Notes: generated by a model not told the origin, from the sequence alone. Numbered from the stretch's first letter, positions 22,610-35,799 are shown. The stretch is 64,000 nt of DNA from Trichobilharzia szidati (GCA_944472155.2 OX235273.1:83446793-83510792), one strand, 5' to 3'. Program-made: numbers and translations.

Positions 22610-23795
22610 CTGCTGGACACAAAAGTAAGAAGAGGAGCAGACGTTGGCTCAGACCACTACCTCGTACAAGGGACAATCCAAATCAAATTAAAAGCTTTCA
22701 GAGAAACAGGAGCTGCAGATAGACCACAAGCCAAGCTCAACACTCAGAAACTGAAGGACCAGGATACAAAGGATATCTTCACTGCAAGCATAAAGGACAA
22801 AGCCGAGACACAAGTCAACACTGGCGAAGAGGTCAGCGTCGAAAAGCACTGGAACAACTTGAAGACAGTGTGGAGTCAAACCTGCATGGAAGTTCTAGGC
22901 AGAAATAAGAGACAGGACAAACAGTGGCTCACTACGGGCACTTGGAGACTGATAGAAGAGAGAGGGATGGTGAAACAAAAGATTCTCCAGTGCACCGACG
23001 AGCAGCAAAAACAGGATTTGAATGCAAGCTACAAGACACTGAACAAAAGAGTAAAGAAGAGTGCCAGGGAAGACGAAAGAAAATATTATGAAGCCATGGC
23101 AAGTGAAGCAGAACAAGCTGCAGGCAAAGGAGATCTCGCAACACTCTACCAAACAACTAGGTACCTATCGAGCAAAAGTTTGACACAAATCAAGCTGTGA
23201 AGGATGACAATGGAAAGTCAATCACCAGAGAGGTGGAGCAAAGGAAACACTGGGCTGAACACCACCTACAACGCGCCCAACAACACCAACGACGGAGACG
23301 GAGCTACCAGTGAAAACCAACACCCCAACGAAATCAGAAGTCCTGAAGGCAATCAAGAAGCTGAAAGCTTGAAAAGCAGCAGGAGCAGATGGAATCCCAG
23401 CAGAAGCATTGAAAATGGACACAGAGACGGCAGTGGACTTGATGACGCCACTACTGGAAAAGGTCTGGAAAGAAGGCAAAGTGCCCGAGGATTGGAAGAA
23501 AGGATATTTATTCAAACTACCAAAGAAAGGAGACCTAAGTCAATGCAAGAACTGGCGCGGAATTATGCTCCTGTCCATCCCAAGCAAAATACTAATTCGC
23601 ATCATCCTGGAGACAATCAAACATGCGCTGGATGAAAAACTTCGACCGGAACAGGCTGGATTCAGGAGAAACAAGTCATGCATTGATCAGATCGCAGGAC
23701 TACGGATCATCACTGAACAAAGCTCCGTACCTCAACTCCATTGAATTTGAAGAGTCCTTCGATAGCGTCGATCGAGAGGTGATTTGGAACTAAAT
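22610..23795 (+). pseudogene. LINE (RTE/CR1-type) reverse transcriptase, 5' half
   Basis: Plus-strand translation shows RPQAKLNTQKLKDQD, GRNKRQDKQWLTTGTWRLI, LNKRVKKSAREDERKYYE, DNGKSITREVEQRKHWAE, a degraded linker, and then the RT core LLEKVWKEGKVPEDWKKGY, LPKKGDLSQCKNWRGIMLL, EQAGFRRNKSCIDQI and EESFDSVDRE. Those last blocks are RT fingers and palm motifs. Frameshifts occur near 23200 and 23380. The element is cut off after FDSVDRE, where the right inverted arm starts, so the FADD catalytic block is missing. Confidence 0.85.
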
Positions 23796-24305
23796 CGCTA
23801 CTACCGGTTAATGTATAACAATCACAAAATGGCCGACAGTTCCTTATTGGTACTAATGGTCAACAAGATTATATCCACAGAATCAGTGTTCGAAGGTAAA
23901 CGAATTACATTGATCTCTGCAAATTCCTGGCCACAAGTACCACAGAAATGAGCATTTTGTGTAACTAAGTAATGTAACACAAAATTCGAACAGCGCGTCA
24001 AGGTCAAGCTCAATAAGTGAAAACAGCAGAGCTGTGTCAAAGGCGATCCACGTGTTATTTAAACAGCTTGTGAATGCCAGACACGGAATAAAGGGATGGG
24101 AATAAACATTGTTCAACAGTAACGAGTACACAAATAAAGTGTATAGAGCAGATAATGTTCAACTACAAGAAATTAGTCACCATACACCAAAATAGGGTCC
24201 GAATACATCAGGTGGGTTAAACTTCGATGGCAAACTAATCCGTCTTTAAGAAGTGAGAAAATATATTTCGACTACTTACTAATGGCAAGTAGTATAAGTT
24301 TGAAC
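23795..24305 (-). repeat. Right arm of the ~510-bp inverted repeat
   Basis: Reverse complement of 20283-20806. The outer end begins TTTGTGTTCAAACTTATACT on the minus strand. The match is near perfect until the inner 30 bp, where the arms drift apart. Together the arms enclose about 3 kb of LINE and PLE sequence. Confidence 0.85.
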
Positions 24306-24309
24306 ACAA

Positions 24310-27300
24310 AAATTGAAATATATTGAAGGAAATATGAGAAATGAATTGAGGCTTATTTTAAAACATTGTGTTCATGAAGTAGTGTGTCTTATCGTTGGTT
24401 AGCATTAACTTTGAATGCAATCGGTTGATCAAATAATGTCAACTTTGAATGTCTGACAGTATTCATCAACTAAACATGTTCACACTTAATAGCTTTAATC
24501 GCTTTCAGCGTTGGGTGCAGTGTGATCATTTTTCCAGAAGCTACTTTATGTTCTACGGACAAGAATTCACCGACAGTATATCGCTTAAAAGAAGCGAAAC
24601 TTAGTTCGAATGAAGTCCGGAAAATGAAATTTCATTGTATGGTCTTTGTATTCTGGTGTCACTGTTCATCAAATCGTCGAATGGATAATCCTTCTACCAT
24701 ATACTATTGTGCTCTTTTCGCTGCAATTGCTGTCACTGCTTCTGTGAGAGAGGAAAGTCCAAGGTCACAGGTCAGCAAATAGTGTGGAGTGAGGATGTCT
24801 GTGAAGGGTTACAAAACCACCACATATTTCGATGACGTGCAGGAGCAGATAGAACATGAAATGGGAAACGGTAGAATAAAATCTCCTCCTGACAAAATGT
24901 TGACAATAAAGAAGTTTCCAGTTAGGTATTAGAGAAGGAAATCGTGGTATTACAGACTACTAGGTCATTCCATATTTTTCTGGTCAGAAGACTCGCAGAG
25001 TATATTCGACTGTAATTAATAGCATTCTCATTTCCAGAGAATTAAGTTCAAACTGCCTATTCCTGGAAAACATTTCACTATATTTATGAGTGCAGGTGAC
25101 CATAGAACACGAGCCCAGGATTGACTGAGTTGTCTAATATGTCAGTCATCTGCTAACATATAGGGAAGGACAGTATTGAGCGGTCGAAAATGAATGTTTA
25201 GAGATGATGTGTACGTTAGAATAATGCAGAACTCATCTACTAGGTCAACAGTTGTATACCGAAAGTGATAACTAGGCGCTATGGCGATCGAGGACAATAG
25301 CAGGTCTAGGTGGGAATTTTAGTTGTGTTATATAATAGGTCTCTAAGAATGAGTCCCCATAATGTCCACCTCTTTCAAATTATAAGCAGTCAAAATAGCT
25401 CAATTCTCCTCCAGTTTGGTGAAGCAATCCCTATCAAACGCCTGAAACGGGATTTATGTGTTCAAACAGAAGCAGTTATCAATCTATTCTCGTCCTGACA
25501 ACTGGACGTCAATATTCTCTCATTAACTTGATTATGCAGTTTTTAGCTTTAACCTCACCCTCCTTCGATATGGTATAACTCTGAGACTTTTATTTTGAAC
25601 TCACTATATTATTACTCATTTTATTAGTTACCCAACAGATCACTCACCTCTTGTCTTTATCACACAACTCCTTCATCATTGTATGCATACAATAATTTTG
25701 TTCGAACTTGAAATCTCTGGGAAACAACTAGATAAGTTTAATTTGCTGGACACTGTTCATTCAGTTTGGAGCATCTTGTCAACTGACATCATGCAACATT
25801 TCATTGGTTCTCTAACTGATATCAATCCGTGATCAACTCGTAAAAATAAATATAATAATTACAAACCATCTATAGAAAATGTGTGGGCATGTTAAAATTG
25901 TTCTAAACATAAGTCTAGTAGTTTTTTTAGGCTGTAAACAGAAAGTGAGAAGCCGACGAAACCAATGAGGATACCATCTTATTCTCCTGAAATTATCTCT
26001 CTGACTGCATTTATAATCATGAAGAGGGAGAAATGTATCCAGTTTCTGAAAAAAAATTTGTTGGTTGACACTTTATCTCCATCAGAAGACGAAGCCGATT
26101 TCCCTGAGAGTGCATACGGAGTACACCCAATAATACTAGTCATCTGTCAAAGATGGGATCCCACTATAAACGCAGTGACACAGGCAATCACTGACGGAAT
26201 GGCCGTAATATGTCCATATAAACATTTATGTTCCATTGCTACATAGGTGATATCACAAAATGAAGTGTTTGGACATTTGTAGTTAGTTGAGTGTGTCGGT
26301 CCAGTACACATAATGTTGCATCTACTACGAACTATTTCAACGAGTTAATTATTATTATGAATTGACTACTGACGATGCTTGCGTAGCTAGCTGATTTCCT
26401 ATTCCTTTCTGCTGATGTTCAAGGACACATTTTCAAATGTTACAGTAAACATGTTCAGGGTCCGATATGTAGAGAATTTGTTGTCTTACTTCTTGGTATA
26501 AAGACCACATTTCTCATGTTGGTTCTTAATTATATCGCAGTAATCAATATCATAAAAATTGAGATGGGAATTAAAGAGGAATTTGAGTGGAACAGAAGAT
26601 GTTCATTTAACTTCTAAATCTCTAGTGCTTGTTAACCACTGTAGATTGTGAAGTTGTTCACTCAGTTTATTGGTAAGTGCAAGAGGAGTGAATTCGATTA
26701 CACACATGTCAACAACGCACCAAGTATCTTCACTGAGAATCTAAATTGTTGCAAATATTATGAAAATGTCGGCGCAATCAGGCCTCTCATTTCGTTCACC
26801 ACTCGTCTGATCTTGGTCAAGACAAACTGATGTATATCCATAGTAAGCTGTTTTATACATTAACATTGTTTATTCGATAGAATGTTATCGTGTGCAATTT
26901 GTCATACCTAATTTTCTGTACCAGTCTAAAATGACGCGAATCACGTGTAAATGTTTGACTACTCCCGAAAGTAATAGTCATTTTCACCCCAGGCAATACT
27001 CCGATCACTCCCCTTTACTTGAACTGATCATACTGATTCTTGTTGAGCTTGATGGGGCTGGCTGGACCATTACTGAACTGTTGTCGTTTTCAATCGCCTT
27101 GAGTGAATTTGTATAGTGTATCAGGAGTGAGATCTATGTGTTAAGTACGCCATAGCTCTGGTGAGCTATAATCTGGTCAACTTGGTGCTAGCTGAAGCCA
27201 ACCAGTCTGTTGCTCAATTTGGTTCATTTGAAACTTGTACATACAACTTATTTTAGGGTTATGCCCTGTGTTGGTGTAGAGGACAATCCACCTGACCTGT

Positions 27301-27636
27301 ATTGAAACCCGAATTAACTGATTTGAAATCGGCTCGGTGAATGCATCATTTGAAACACAGATGAGACAACTGTTACAAATCCCCAAATCAGATTGAGAAA
27401 GGTATTGAAGTATTGGGTATACGAGGATCAATAGTGTTTACTGGCACAGAGTTATCTCATCATCTTCCATTCACCTAATGTATTCCTCATGGATAAATCA
27501 AACAGAGGGGAGTATTCGCCTAACCACAGCTCACTCTCCATAGTTTTGATGAAAGTCTACTCAACTGGTGTCAGAGATAAAATCTATCTGTAGTGCAATG
27601 GTAGTGATTTTCACATGTAATTTTCAATGAATTCAG
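24310..27636. other. No gene recognised
   Basis: AT-rich sequence with only short open frames lacking recognisable domains. In particular, no protease exon 5 or 6 was found on the minus strand here, where gene C would need them. Confidence 0.45.
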
Positions 27637-27824
27637 CATTAAAATGAATGGAATGGAGTATTTCGATGAAACACATTTCGCCGCCATGGACACTGGAACT
27701 TCTTCGAGAATTGGTAATAGTACAATCGTGAAGAGAATCAACACTCATTTCAGGCCTTCCACCTATTGAGTTTACCTTCAAGCGGAGCATATATGCGTTG
27801 GAGGTAAAAGATTATTCAGTTAAG
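27637..27824 (+). pseudogene. Orphan aspartic protease exon 5, inverted and decayed
   Basis: After a plausible acceptor (AATTCAG) the plus strand encodes MNGMEYFDETHFAAMDTGTS, the C-lobe catalytic block of this family, then STIVKRINTHF. After a shift of frame it gives LPPIEFTFKRSIYALEVKDY. It is 188 bp against the usual 241, so 53 bp have been lost from the middle, and the donor GTAAG has become CTAAA. No neighbouring exon 4 or 6 was seen on this strand. It points away from every other protease exon in the window. Confidence 0.85.
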
Positions 27825-28034
27825 CTAAAATAAGAACTATGTGTATGGTTACTTTCTATCATAAATCGTGACTTCTATCAATTTATTATTAGCTTCCAAG
27901 GAATTTTCCTCTCCAAAGTCATCATGAAATGTTGTGAGACCAGCGGTGTTTGTGGCTAAATATGTGGAAAGCTGGTTAATAAACATCTTCATATAGCCTT
28001 ACTCCCACCTGTTTTTCATTACAATTTTCCATAT

Positions 28035-28250
28035 TTCCGGTGCAGACACCATGTAATGACTGCGAGGTCAATTATGTAGGTCAAACCAGTAGACTAGATT
28101 TAATTAGACTATCGGAACATAGGAATTCAACTGGATCCAGAATGATTGCCCATGATACGTTATAAAAACTAGAAGAAGCCTCAACCACTGCAACACATTC
28201 ACTTGCATTCAATCACCCAATAAGTTGAAAGTAATAAAAAGTAATAACAT
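28035..28250 (+). pseudogene. Penelope-like GIY-YIG endonuclease fragment
   Basis: The plus strand encodes PCNDCEVNYVGQTSR, RLSEHRNS, then after a stop EEASTTATHSLAFNHPI. This is the Cys-rich YIG-type nuclease end of a PLE (compare CDACYIGESSR and VNEH in PLE-I). No RT precedes it, so it is a short truncated insertion. Confidence 0.7.
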
Positions 28251-28329
28251 AGTTAGGCGGAGAGAGAGGCTAATCCCTGAATCTTCATCAAATGATGCAA
28301 CGCTTTACCGAGTAATTGGATAATTTCCA

Positions 28330-28385
28330 TAAAAACGAGAAGAAAAGAGAACAAGAGAGAGGGAGAGAAAGAGAGAAAGTATAGA
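28330..28385. repeat. GA-rich low-complexity tract
   Basis: Runs of GAGA and GAAA, for example GAGAGAGGGAGAGAAAGAGAG. No coding function is seen. Confidence 0.7.
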
Positions 28386-28749
28386 AAGTAAATTATGAAG
28401 CCGTGAGAATAAACTGATATGAATATGAACAATAAATTGTGGTCTAGATGTCGTGCAGTTTTTGACACTGTATCACTGTGTGTTATTCCAAATGAACTCA
28501 GCCAATATGCAACTCAGTAATTTCGGTTTGAAAAATTTGGTTTTCATTTGATGAGCAGTGATCCAGTGATTCACTGACGTCTTAACTCTTTCATACCGAG
28601 GTTGTCGACGTTCATCGTGCATTCACCAGGAATGAATTGAACATGTCATAAAGTGCAAAAACGCGAAAATATGCAGCCGTAGAGCAGCAAGTTTGCAAGA
28701 GAGGCGGTGAAGATTGAACGTCAGGTGAACAAAGACAGGACAGAGAGGG

Positions 28750-29395
28750 GGGAGTTGTTACCAAACCAAAAACAACAAGATTCAGTAACATCGACAGGAG
28801 ATCCTTGAGTGAATTCACTTATTTCACTCACCTGACCTAATCAGCATCGTTTCAGCTGCAGTTGGCATGGGTGAGGACATCAGAGTAAAATAGGATCAAA
28901 TCGGGAAGATGAGGCAGGCATTCATTACTCTGTAATCAATGTGAAAATAGGCTACACTGAAGATAAAGAAAGACACATGATATCTCAACACTACAGTCAA
29001 GACAAAATATGTGGTCTAAAGAGTTAATGCTTGTGGCGTCATTGATCTCCACACTGCAGATCACATGACTGCTTGGGAAGGATAAGCAACGAGGTGGTCT
29101 AGCAGTTCAGTGAAATAACCATCAACCTATTACTGAACAAACATACAGGGTGAAATGGAGATGAAATGGAAATATGCTCATGAGGCACTTCAAGTGGCAT
29201 CTCACTTGATTGTGATCCCCGGGTGGATGATGAATGAGAAGTGGCGCCTTAAAAGTGCAAAGGTGAAATAGAGAAGGAAGATCAAATGCTAAGGAAATGA
29301 AGTTTTGTGTGTAGAGAACGAAGTGGATTGGAGATGTGCAGTTGAATCACAATGTTCCATTCTTGATGCAAGTAATGAATAATAATATCATAATT
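28750..29395 (+). repeat. Dispersed repeat, possibly a LINE 3' region (partner near 37240-37950)
   Basis: TTTCACTCACCTGACCTAAT followed by CAGCATCGTTTCAGC is echoed at 37376-37412 (TTTCACTCACATGATCTAAG, CAACATCGCTTCAGC). The block ends with GGAGATGTGC and an AATAATAATAT tail. Both copies are diverged. The LINE assignment is a guess. Confidence 0.35.
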
Positions 29396-30589
29396 TGGTT
29401 CGACTATCTAACTGCATCGTTTGAATTATTATTTTACAGATGGTTTGTGGTGGCTGTACAAGGATTGTGACAATCCGACACGTTGTCAACACTGATTATT
29501 CCGTCTCAACAAGCACCTCCCTCAAAGTAATATAAAAGGTAAAGGTCGACCAAGCGAAGGCAATACTCTTTAATCTCCCTGTCATTGATGGAGCCTCAGC
29601 CACTCAGTTAGAGAAATCGGAACTGTGCAAGAAAATTATCCAATCACTTCTTCCAGAATAGTCGAACCTTGCTTGATTTATACTTACTTGATTTCTGTCT
29701 GGTTGTTTTTCTAACTCCTGACAACACTCGTATTTCTTCAAAACTACTATATTTTAGAGATGACCTGCTTGAAATTGAGTCAACCGAAAACTCTTGTAAT
29801 CAATATATGGAATATAATCGTCATTGTTCATTTGGCTTAAATCTAATAAATGATGACCTATAATGGAATAAGTTACTCTGGCTAGCATTCGTGATGTATA
29901 CAACCTGATGATTCAGAAGTTTCTATTCAACATAAGGAAAAGCATAATCATAGGTGGCAGCCTATCACACTATATGTGATAACTGTGACTCAGTTGTGTC
30001 CTTGGTACGCGAAATGTACTCCTGACGATTTTATAATTGTCATTCAACCAAATGTGATGCATTTCACGAAGGAGACAAAGAAGACATATTATATGGGATC
30101 GGTTTTCGCATCAGGTCGGATAGCACTGTGTCACACGATCCACTGTCAATTAATATTTTATCTGAAAATTCTGGAAAAGGGGAAAATATCACAGAATAAA
30201 CCTTAGTGGAAATCCTGTACATTATATAAACCGTGTGCAGAATGAAGCTACTATTATTATTACTGAAATAATTGCATACTTTCCTTCGTTTCTATGCGCA
30301 TTCTGATTACTACTCATTCATTGAATTATTATTCACCTCATTAAGTAACTCCGAGACACTTATTCAACTCTTCTTATGCATTGAATACCATCAACACCTA
30401 TAATGGAGACAACTCATCGCTTTTGTCACCACCGTCTGTCAGGAAAAATTGTAAATAATTTCAGCTGCACAGCCAGAGAGACTGAATTCGCCTAGAAGAT
30501 CCTCTTCGCTGGACTAAAAGTTTTGATTTTATTATTTTGTATTAGTAATACACAGTAAACGAAGTATCCAAACCTGAACAGAGTGTTCA

Positions 30590-31480
30590 TCTCAATTAGT
30601 ATTTCACGATAACGATAACTTTGAAGTGTAAATTTATTTGACTTGACTTTGTTCCTCGTATAGTAGAGATCATACCACATGTGAATTACAAGTTATAACA
30701 TGAACAAAAAATGATTCATTTCAAAATTTCAAGTATTTCGAACTTTGCGATAAATTGTTGAATAATTCATTGAAACTTTATTTCATCCCTGACTTTTTTC
30801 AATGCAGTTTGTCAAGGATCGTGTATATCACAAGTTGTACACTTACACATTGACACATTACAGAAATGAAACAGTAATTCTGTTTATTATATTAGAATAG
30901 CTCTATTATGATCCGAAGTCCATCTTGAAAAGTTTAATGTAATGTAATTTGCTAACACTACCACATTAACAGATAACACGCTAAAATGATAATTCTGTTT
31001 ATTCATTTAGAATCGCGTTACTAGAAGGCGAAGTTCATATTGAAAAATGTGATGTGTTTGTAAGTCACATCGTACAATTTGTTATCACAGCTGTGTGTCG
31101 TTTCATTTACATGAAAATGTACTGTCGAAAGACTGAGCGAAATAATAATAATATGAGGTAATATTGCTGATAAGTGTATGGTGGATGAGAATTCACACTA
31201 ATCTTAATGATGCAATCAGCGAAGATTCATCATAGTAGATAACCATTTCACAGTATTTCGAAGTGGCCGTGGTTCAGCACTAATGGACGTCATACATTAA
31301 TGGCACTCAGCTGAAAATGCTTTCCAACTTTATATCACAAAAAAGTTGGGAATTCGTGAAACATGTTTTGCATAATCTTAGGCATTCCTAAGATTGATTC
31401 CTGTCGACAAAGAGTGTTTAGAAATGATTACTGAAGGATGACTGCCTGAGGGGGAATATTGCTCACAATAGGAATATGTC
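30590..31480 (+). repeat. Old direct repeat, copy 1 (partner 38010-38760)
   Basis: Shared blocks in the same order include AATTTATTTGACTTGACTTT, GATTCATTTCAAAATTTCA, CGTTACTAGAAG.CGAAGTTC and GTGTTT.GAAATGATTA. A further block near 31590-31660 (ATTGTTCTGATGCCACTGTG) matches one near 40765-40800. Many substitutions and indels separate the copies. Copy 1 lies downstream of gene C and copy 2 downstream of gene A', which suggests both are remnants of the 3' flank of an ancestral protease unit. Confidence 0.75.
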
Positions 31481-32434
31481 AGGGAGAAACACAGAGTTTT
31501 GAATAAAAACTTTGACGTTCAGCAGATGAGATGAAAAAACTCACTGAAATCCTGATACGTCTTCTTTTCAGGTTAATCATTTAGGGAATGAGAATAATAT
31601 CCATGTTGATACTAAAATTGTTCTGATGCCACTGTGGGTAACAGAATTAAAACTCAACAGTGTAAATTAGTGAATAACAATCTAATTGAGATTACTGCTT
31701 CTCTTCGACTTCTCCAGTCTCAATGTCAATCAATCAATGGGTACATCTCACTGGTGATAGGGTCTGATCAAGAGGTTATTTGGCACCATTTCCTTCAACT
31801 ACCATGGTCATAAGAACTTCAGAATGTTTCCAGGTCACCTGTCTTTGTTTCTGGTCATCCATATTTAATTATCGAAATTGTCCACTGCAGTAACATGGTT
31901 TTTTGACGAAAATACCTCGAAGAATGCTGACATCGTATGGGGAATTTATATGCATTGTACAAAGGATGCGCCAGGATACATACATTTCCCAGTAGTGACT
32001 CACAGATGGAGCCAATTGTCCGAGATTTGTATCCAACACAGAATGATAGTCTAACATCTACCTACACATCTTCGTCTTTTGAAGAGAAAAATATGTCCTC
32101 AACCCTTATTCAGCAGCTACATGACAATTCCATGTGTCAAGTGGTCCACAACAGATAACTGAGAGAAGCTTCTGGTTTGAAGACAGAAGTGAGACAAGAC
32201 TACATAATAGTTGAAGGAACATATACTTCTCTGAATAGATCTGTTTCCTTACTCGTGAATAGATTTCTTGTTTCCCATCTAAACCCAATTGAATACTTGG
32301 TTGTACAGCTACAAAATGCAATCACCTGAAGAAATTCTTTGCCGAAATCCTCATCCCCTTCCGATCTACCAGAATTTACGCACATTAACAACAGAACACA
32401 TTCATTCAAATTGAACAGGACACTAATTAACTAC

Positions 32435-35400
32435 CTTTTCATTCCAACAGCCCATTTATTTTCGAGAAGGACGGGTAAGACTTCAAAATCTCCGGTAAAA
32501 TACTCAGTGTTGACACCACCGAGTACCATCTCTCCACCAACAACAGCACCATCTTTCCTATGCAATGTACAAATGAAATTGATTTAGGACGCATCGAGTA
32601 CTAAATTGATATTCGTATTAATCAATGAACAAAAGTGATCATGGTGATGTGGACTATCCTCATGACACATTGGAGTTAACATACAAAGTAGATTGGCCGA
32701 TAAGATTGATAATTGTTCGCCTTGTATTTGACTTCAACATTCTATCCGTATTCGCAGGCCAGGTGGAAACTAACGACAGACGAGAATGTATCCTCACGTA
32801 AACTCAGTACATCACACTGGAGATAAAAAAGGTCGTCTTTTCTTCTGATGTAACAAGGCAACTAACTATTTTGAAACGAGAGGTCGTAAATGGGCTTCAA
32901 CACTCCATAGAACACCAGAACTGGTCAACTTTCTAAATTTGGATTTCACTTGTTATGTACAATATGTCAAGTGAAATGGTATATAGAACTGGATGTTTGC
33001 ATAAAAATGAAATATCCACCCAAGGAAAGATTATCCATGCATTTGAACTCGAGTTCCTGAGATCTGATAAGTAGTCATGCACTAGGAATGTTATTCCTGC
33101 ATGAATATGCGCAGCGAAATTCAGTTGCAATGAACTAGTTAAGTATGTTAGTTTAGATTCATCACATGTTGATGGAGTTCGAATACTGCTACTGAGAATT
33201 ATCAGCTTCATTTGGATCTCGTATATTCTCTCGGACCACCCAAGTTCTCGTGAGATAAGTGGTAAAAGTGTAAATAAATCATTTTCATAACAATATAAAA
33301 TTACTTCCATACAACTAATTATACTCTACATGTATACATACCCGTTCAAATAGAATGAAAATATTGGATCCATCTTCACTCCTTGAGCGAGTATATTTGG
33401 AAAGACAGGAATATTCCCGTATTCGGATAACTTTTCACATGACATACCAATTGTTCCATCATATTTACTGCCAAAGAAACTGGTGGAAAATATATCAGTG
33501 ACTTCTGCAAACGCCTGATTGCGAATAACTAAAGAGTTTATCTAAAATCACTGTCGCTTCGAGTCATACGAACACATTACCTGTATTGTATCCATGCTCC
33601 AAAATCCATAGAAAGTACTGTCCATATAATCGACTTCAAAACTCGTGCCGTTCCGCTGATAAGTAGATGACTTCGAACTGTCATAAAATCGAATGAACCA
33701 ACAGGGAATGTCCAGAAACCAACATTTTCTTGATGGAAACCAGGTGTCGGTTGATCCTGTGTCGAAGAGTACACGAAACGTTTGTGGTGGAGTTCCTACA
33801 AGCACTTCTCCGTAGTACTGAATCTTAAAAGAACATTATGATTATAACGTGACTAAATACCATTGTGCCCATTAGAAAAAGGCAAATATTTGCGAAATGA
33901 AAGGGGTTGAGAGGAAGTTGGAGTCGTTCTGTCATTCGTGGATCAAGTGAGAGAAGCTAAATTCGTTCTATCCAATTATTTTTCATAAAATAGTCAGTCA
34001 CTCAAAATGTACCACAGCTCCACCATTACATCCAATACGCTTTTAGTTACAGTGACTATCGTTTAACGCGATAAACGAGACTGTAACTGCTCTTCATAGA
34101 TATTCAGTGGGACATTCACTATCTTTCAAAAGTGTAGTGTCATATCACATTTGGTGCTTAGAAGCACACTAACCATAAATGTTCAGTATTTCGTCGTCTA
34201 CATTCCACTGAACACCATCCAATTTACTAAATTGCTTTGTGGATGTATCCAAAAGTACGGCAAAGGGAGGAGTGAGGAAACGAAACATCCAACTGTTGGA
34301 AGAAGAAAGTGTTCATTTGTCTCCCGTTCAGAGGAGAAGCAGTATCACAAATGATTGACAAGAGAAGGAAAGGGGGAATGAAAATGCATCCTTCGGGCAG
34401 ATAAGCTGCTGTCGCTATTCAGCACCGTAAGCCAATCCAAACTCGATTTCTATATGGTTTTTCGAGATTATTCCAACTGACGTGTAAGGGTTGGACTTGG
34501 GTTAAATTCGACCTAAAATAACCACCCTTACCAAACCTCTTCACCGCTTATGGCCTTAATCGTACTCTGCCTAACGTGCAAGTACTAACGAACGGAATCA
34601 AGGTTAAAAGACTTGAGATGGCAAGAGTGACTGGAACAGAATTGTATTTACACAAAAGAGATATGGAATTTGATAAGAAATAAGAGGTATGCACTTATGT
34701 GGAGGTGAGACGGTGGTCAGCTCGGAGAGTGTGCTAGGTGAAAGCACATCGAGAGAGCGAAACCGAAACCGTACAGGAGGTTCACGAATACAAATTGGAA
34801 GTGGGGTTAAAGGTCAGGCTGAGTTCGTTCAAACAAAAGTTCGAAGGTACAATGTACACTACAGACGTTTGCCTTCACTGAGGCAAGTATTCAGAGGTTC
34901 GATCATCAGACGCCTTGTGGATTCGGTTCATTCCGTCGAAATTTCTAAATCCTTCATAATAATAAGCATAGAATGGACAACAAATTTAGTACGATTTGCT
35001 GAAGCGATTGCATCAAGCGTTTCCAACCAGTTTTAAGCATACAGAAAAAAAGAGAGTGTAATCGACCTGTCACTCTCTCGCTTACTGCATTATGATTGCA
35101 TTGATTAGTCATTCGTTCTAGTGGTTTCAGCTCACTGATCAAGTTTCCAATTTTATGAACTATTATCTTCTTAAGTTACTATTTAGACCTACAAGCCAAC
35201 ACTGCATATTAGAACTTTCTGCTCTCTATTTTTCCCCTCCCCACCACCTCTTTTTCCATTTTGAAAGCGTATAAACTGATGGTAACTTAAACTAAAGCCA
35301 AATATAGTGCCTACATTTTTTGGATGCATTGAATTTAGGATGTTTTCTCTACTACCATTCAAACAGTAAAGTTCTTAGTATTGTCATTATTCATCAACTC

Positions 35401-35752
35401 TGCGATTTCAGAGAGATTTCTGCTAATAAATACCTGTGAAGTAGAATGATGATATTATTTTTATACTGCAAATCTCGTCTCTCCTGCATTCTTTATCGAA
35501 ATTTATCAAGGAAACCAAATGTATGAAAAGTGACATTTAACTTGTCACACTTACATTTTGATAATTGTACAGGTGTTCTGATGTTGGTGTAGCTCCGCCA
35601 CTCAGTAAATTCGCCCAGCTTCTTTGTAATAGCCTGAACAGTTTTCGATATGGATTTAGCATTGGACTGATTCCAGTCACTGGATGCAATGGTATTTTGA
35701 TAATCTCAGCATTAACCAGATATAAACAGATGAGAAATATGATCAGGTTCAT
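32435..35752 (-). pseudogene. Aspartic protease gene C, exons 1-4 only
   Basis: Exons are 35752-35555, 33823-33581, 33541-33342 and 32557-32435, with intact GT/AG borders and the same phases as genes A and B. Exon 1 encodes a signal peptide and propeptide (MNLIIFLICLYLVNAE). Exon 2 holds GTPPQTF and the first catalytic DTGST, with an unusual flap YMDSTFYGFWS. Exon 3 has YDGTIGM. Exon 4 has GGEMVLGGVNTEYFTG and one extra codon. No stop or frameshift is seen in these exons. Exons 5 (second catalytic Asp) and 6 were not found within 8 kb downstream on this strand. A block of 3'-flank-like sequence lies only about 0.8 kb below exon 4, so a deletion is likely. As it stands it could encode only an N-lobe. 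Confidence 0.8.
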
Positions 35753-35799
35753 TGCAGTGAATATTATAAGGAGAATCAAAATCGTCGACGATGTCTTTC

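Noticed and set aside
23204..23635. 143-codon frame on the plus strand and its antisense partners at 22895-23515
   Set aside because: These are out-of-frame readings of the LINE RT region; the RT blocks are found in a different frame after frameshifts.
20283..24305. 5' inversion of a LINE by twin priming
   Set aside because: Twin priming inverts one segment without duplicating it. Here the same ~510-bp sequence is present at both ends in opposite orientation.
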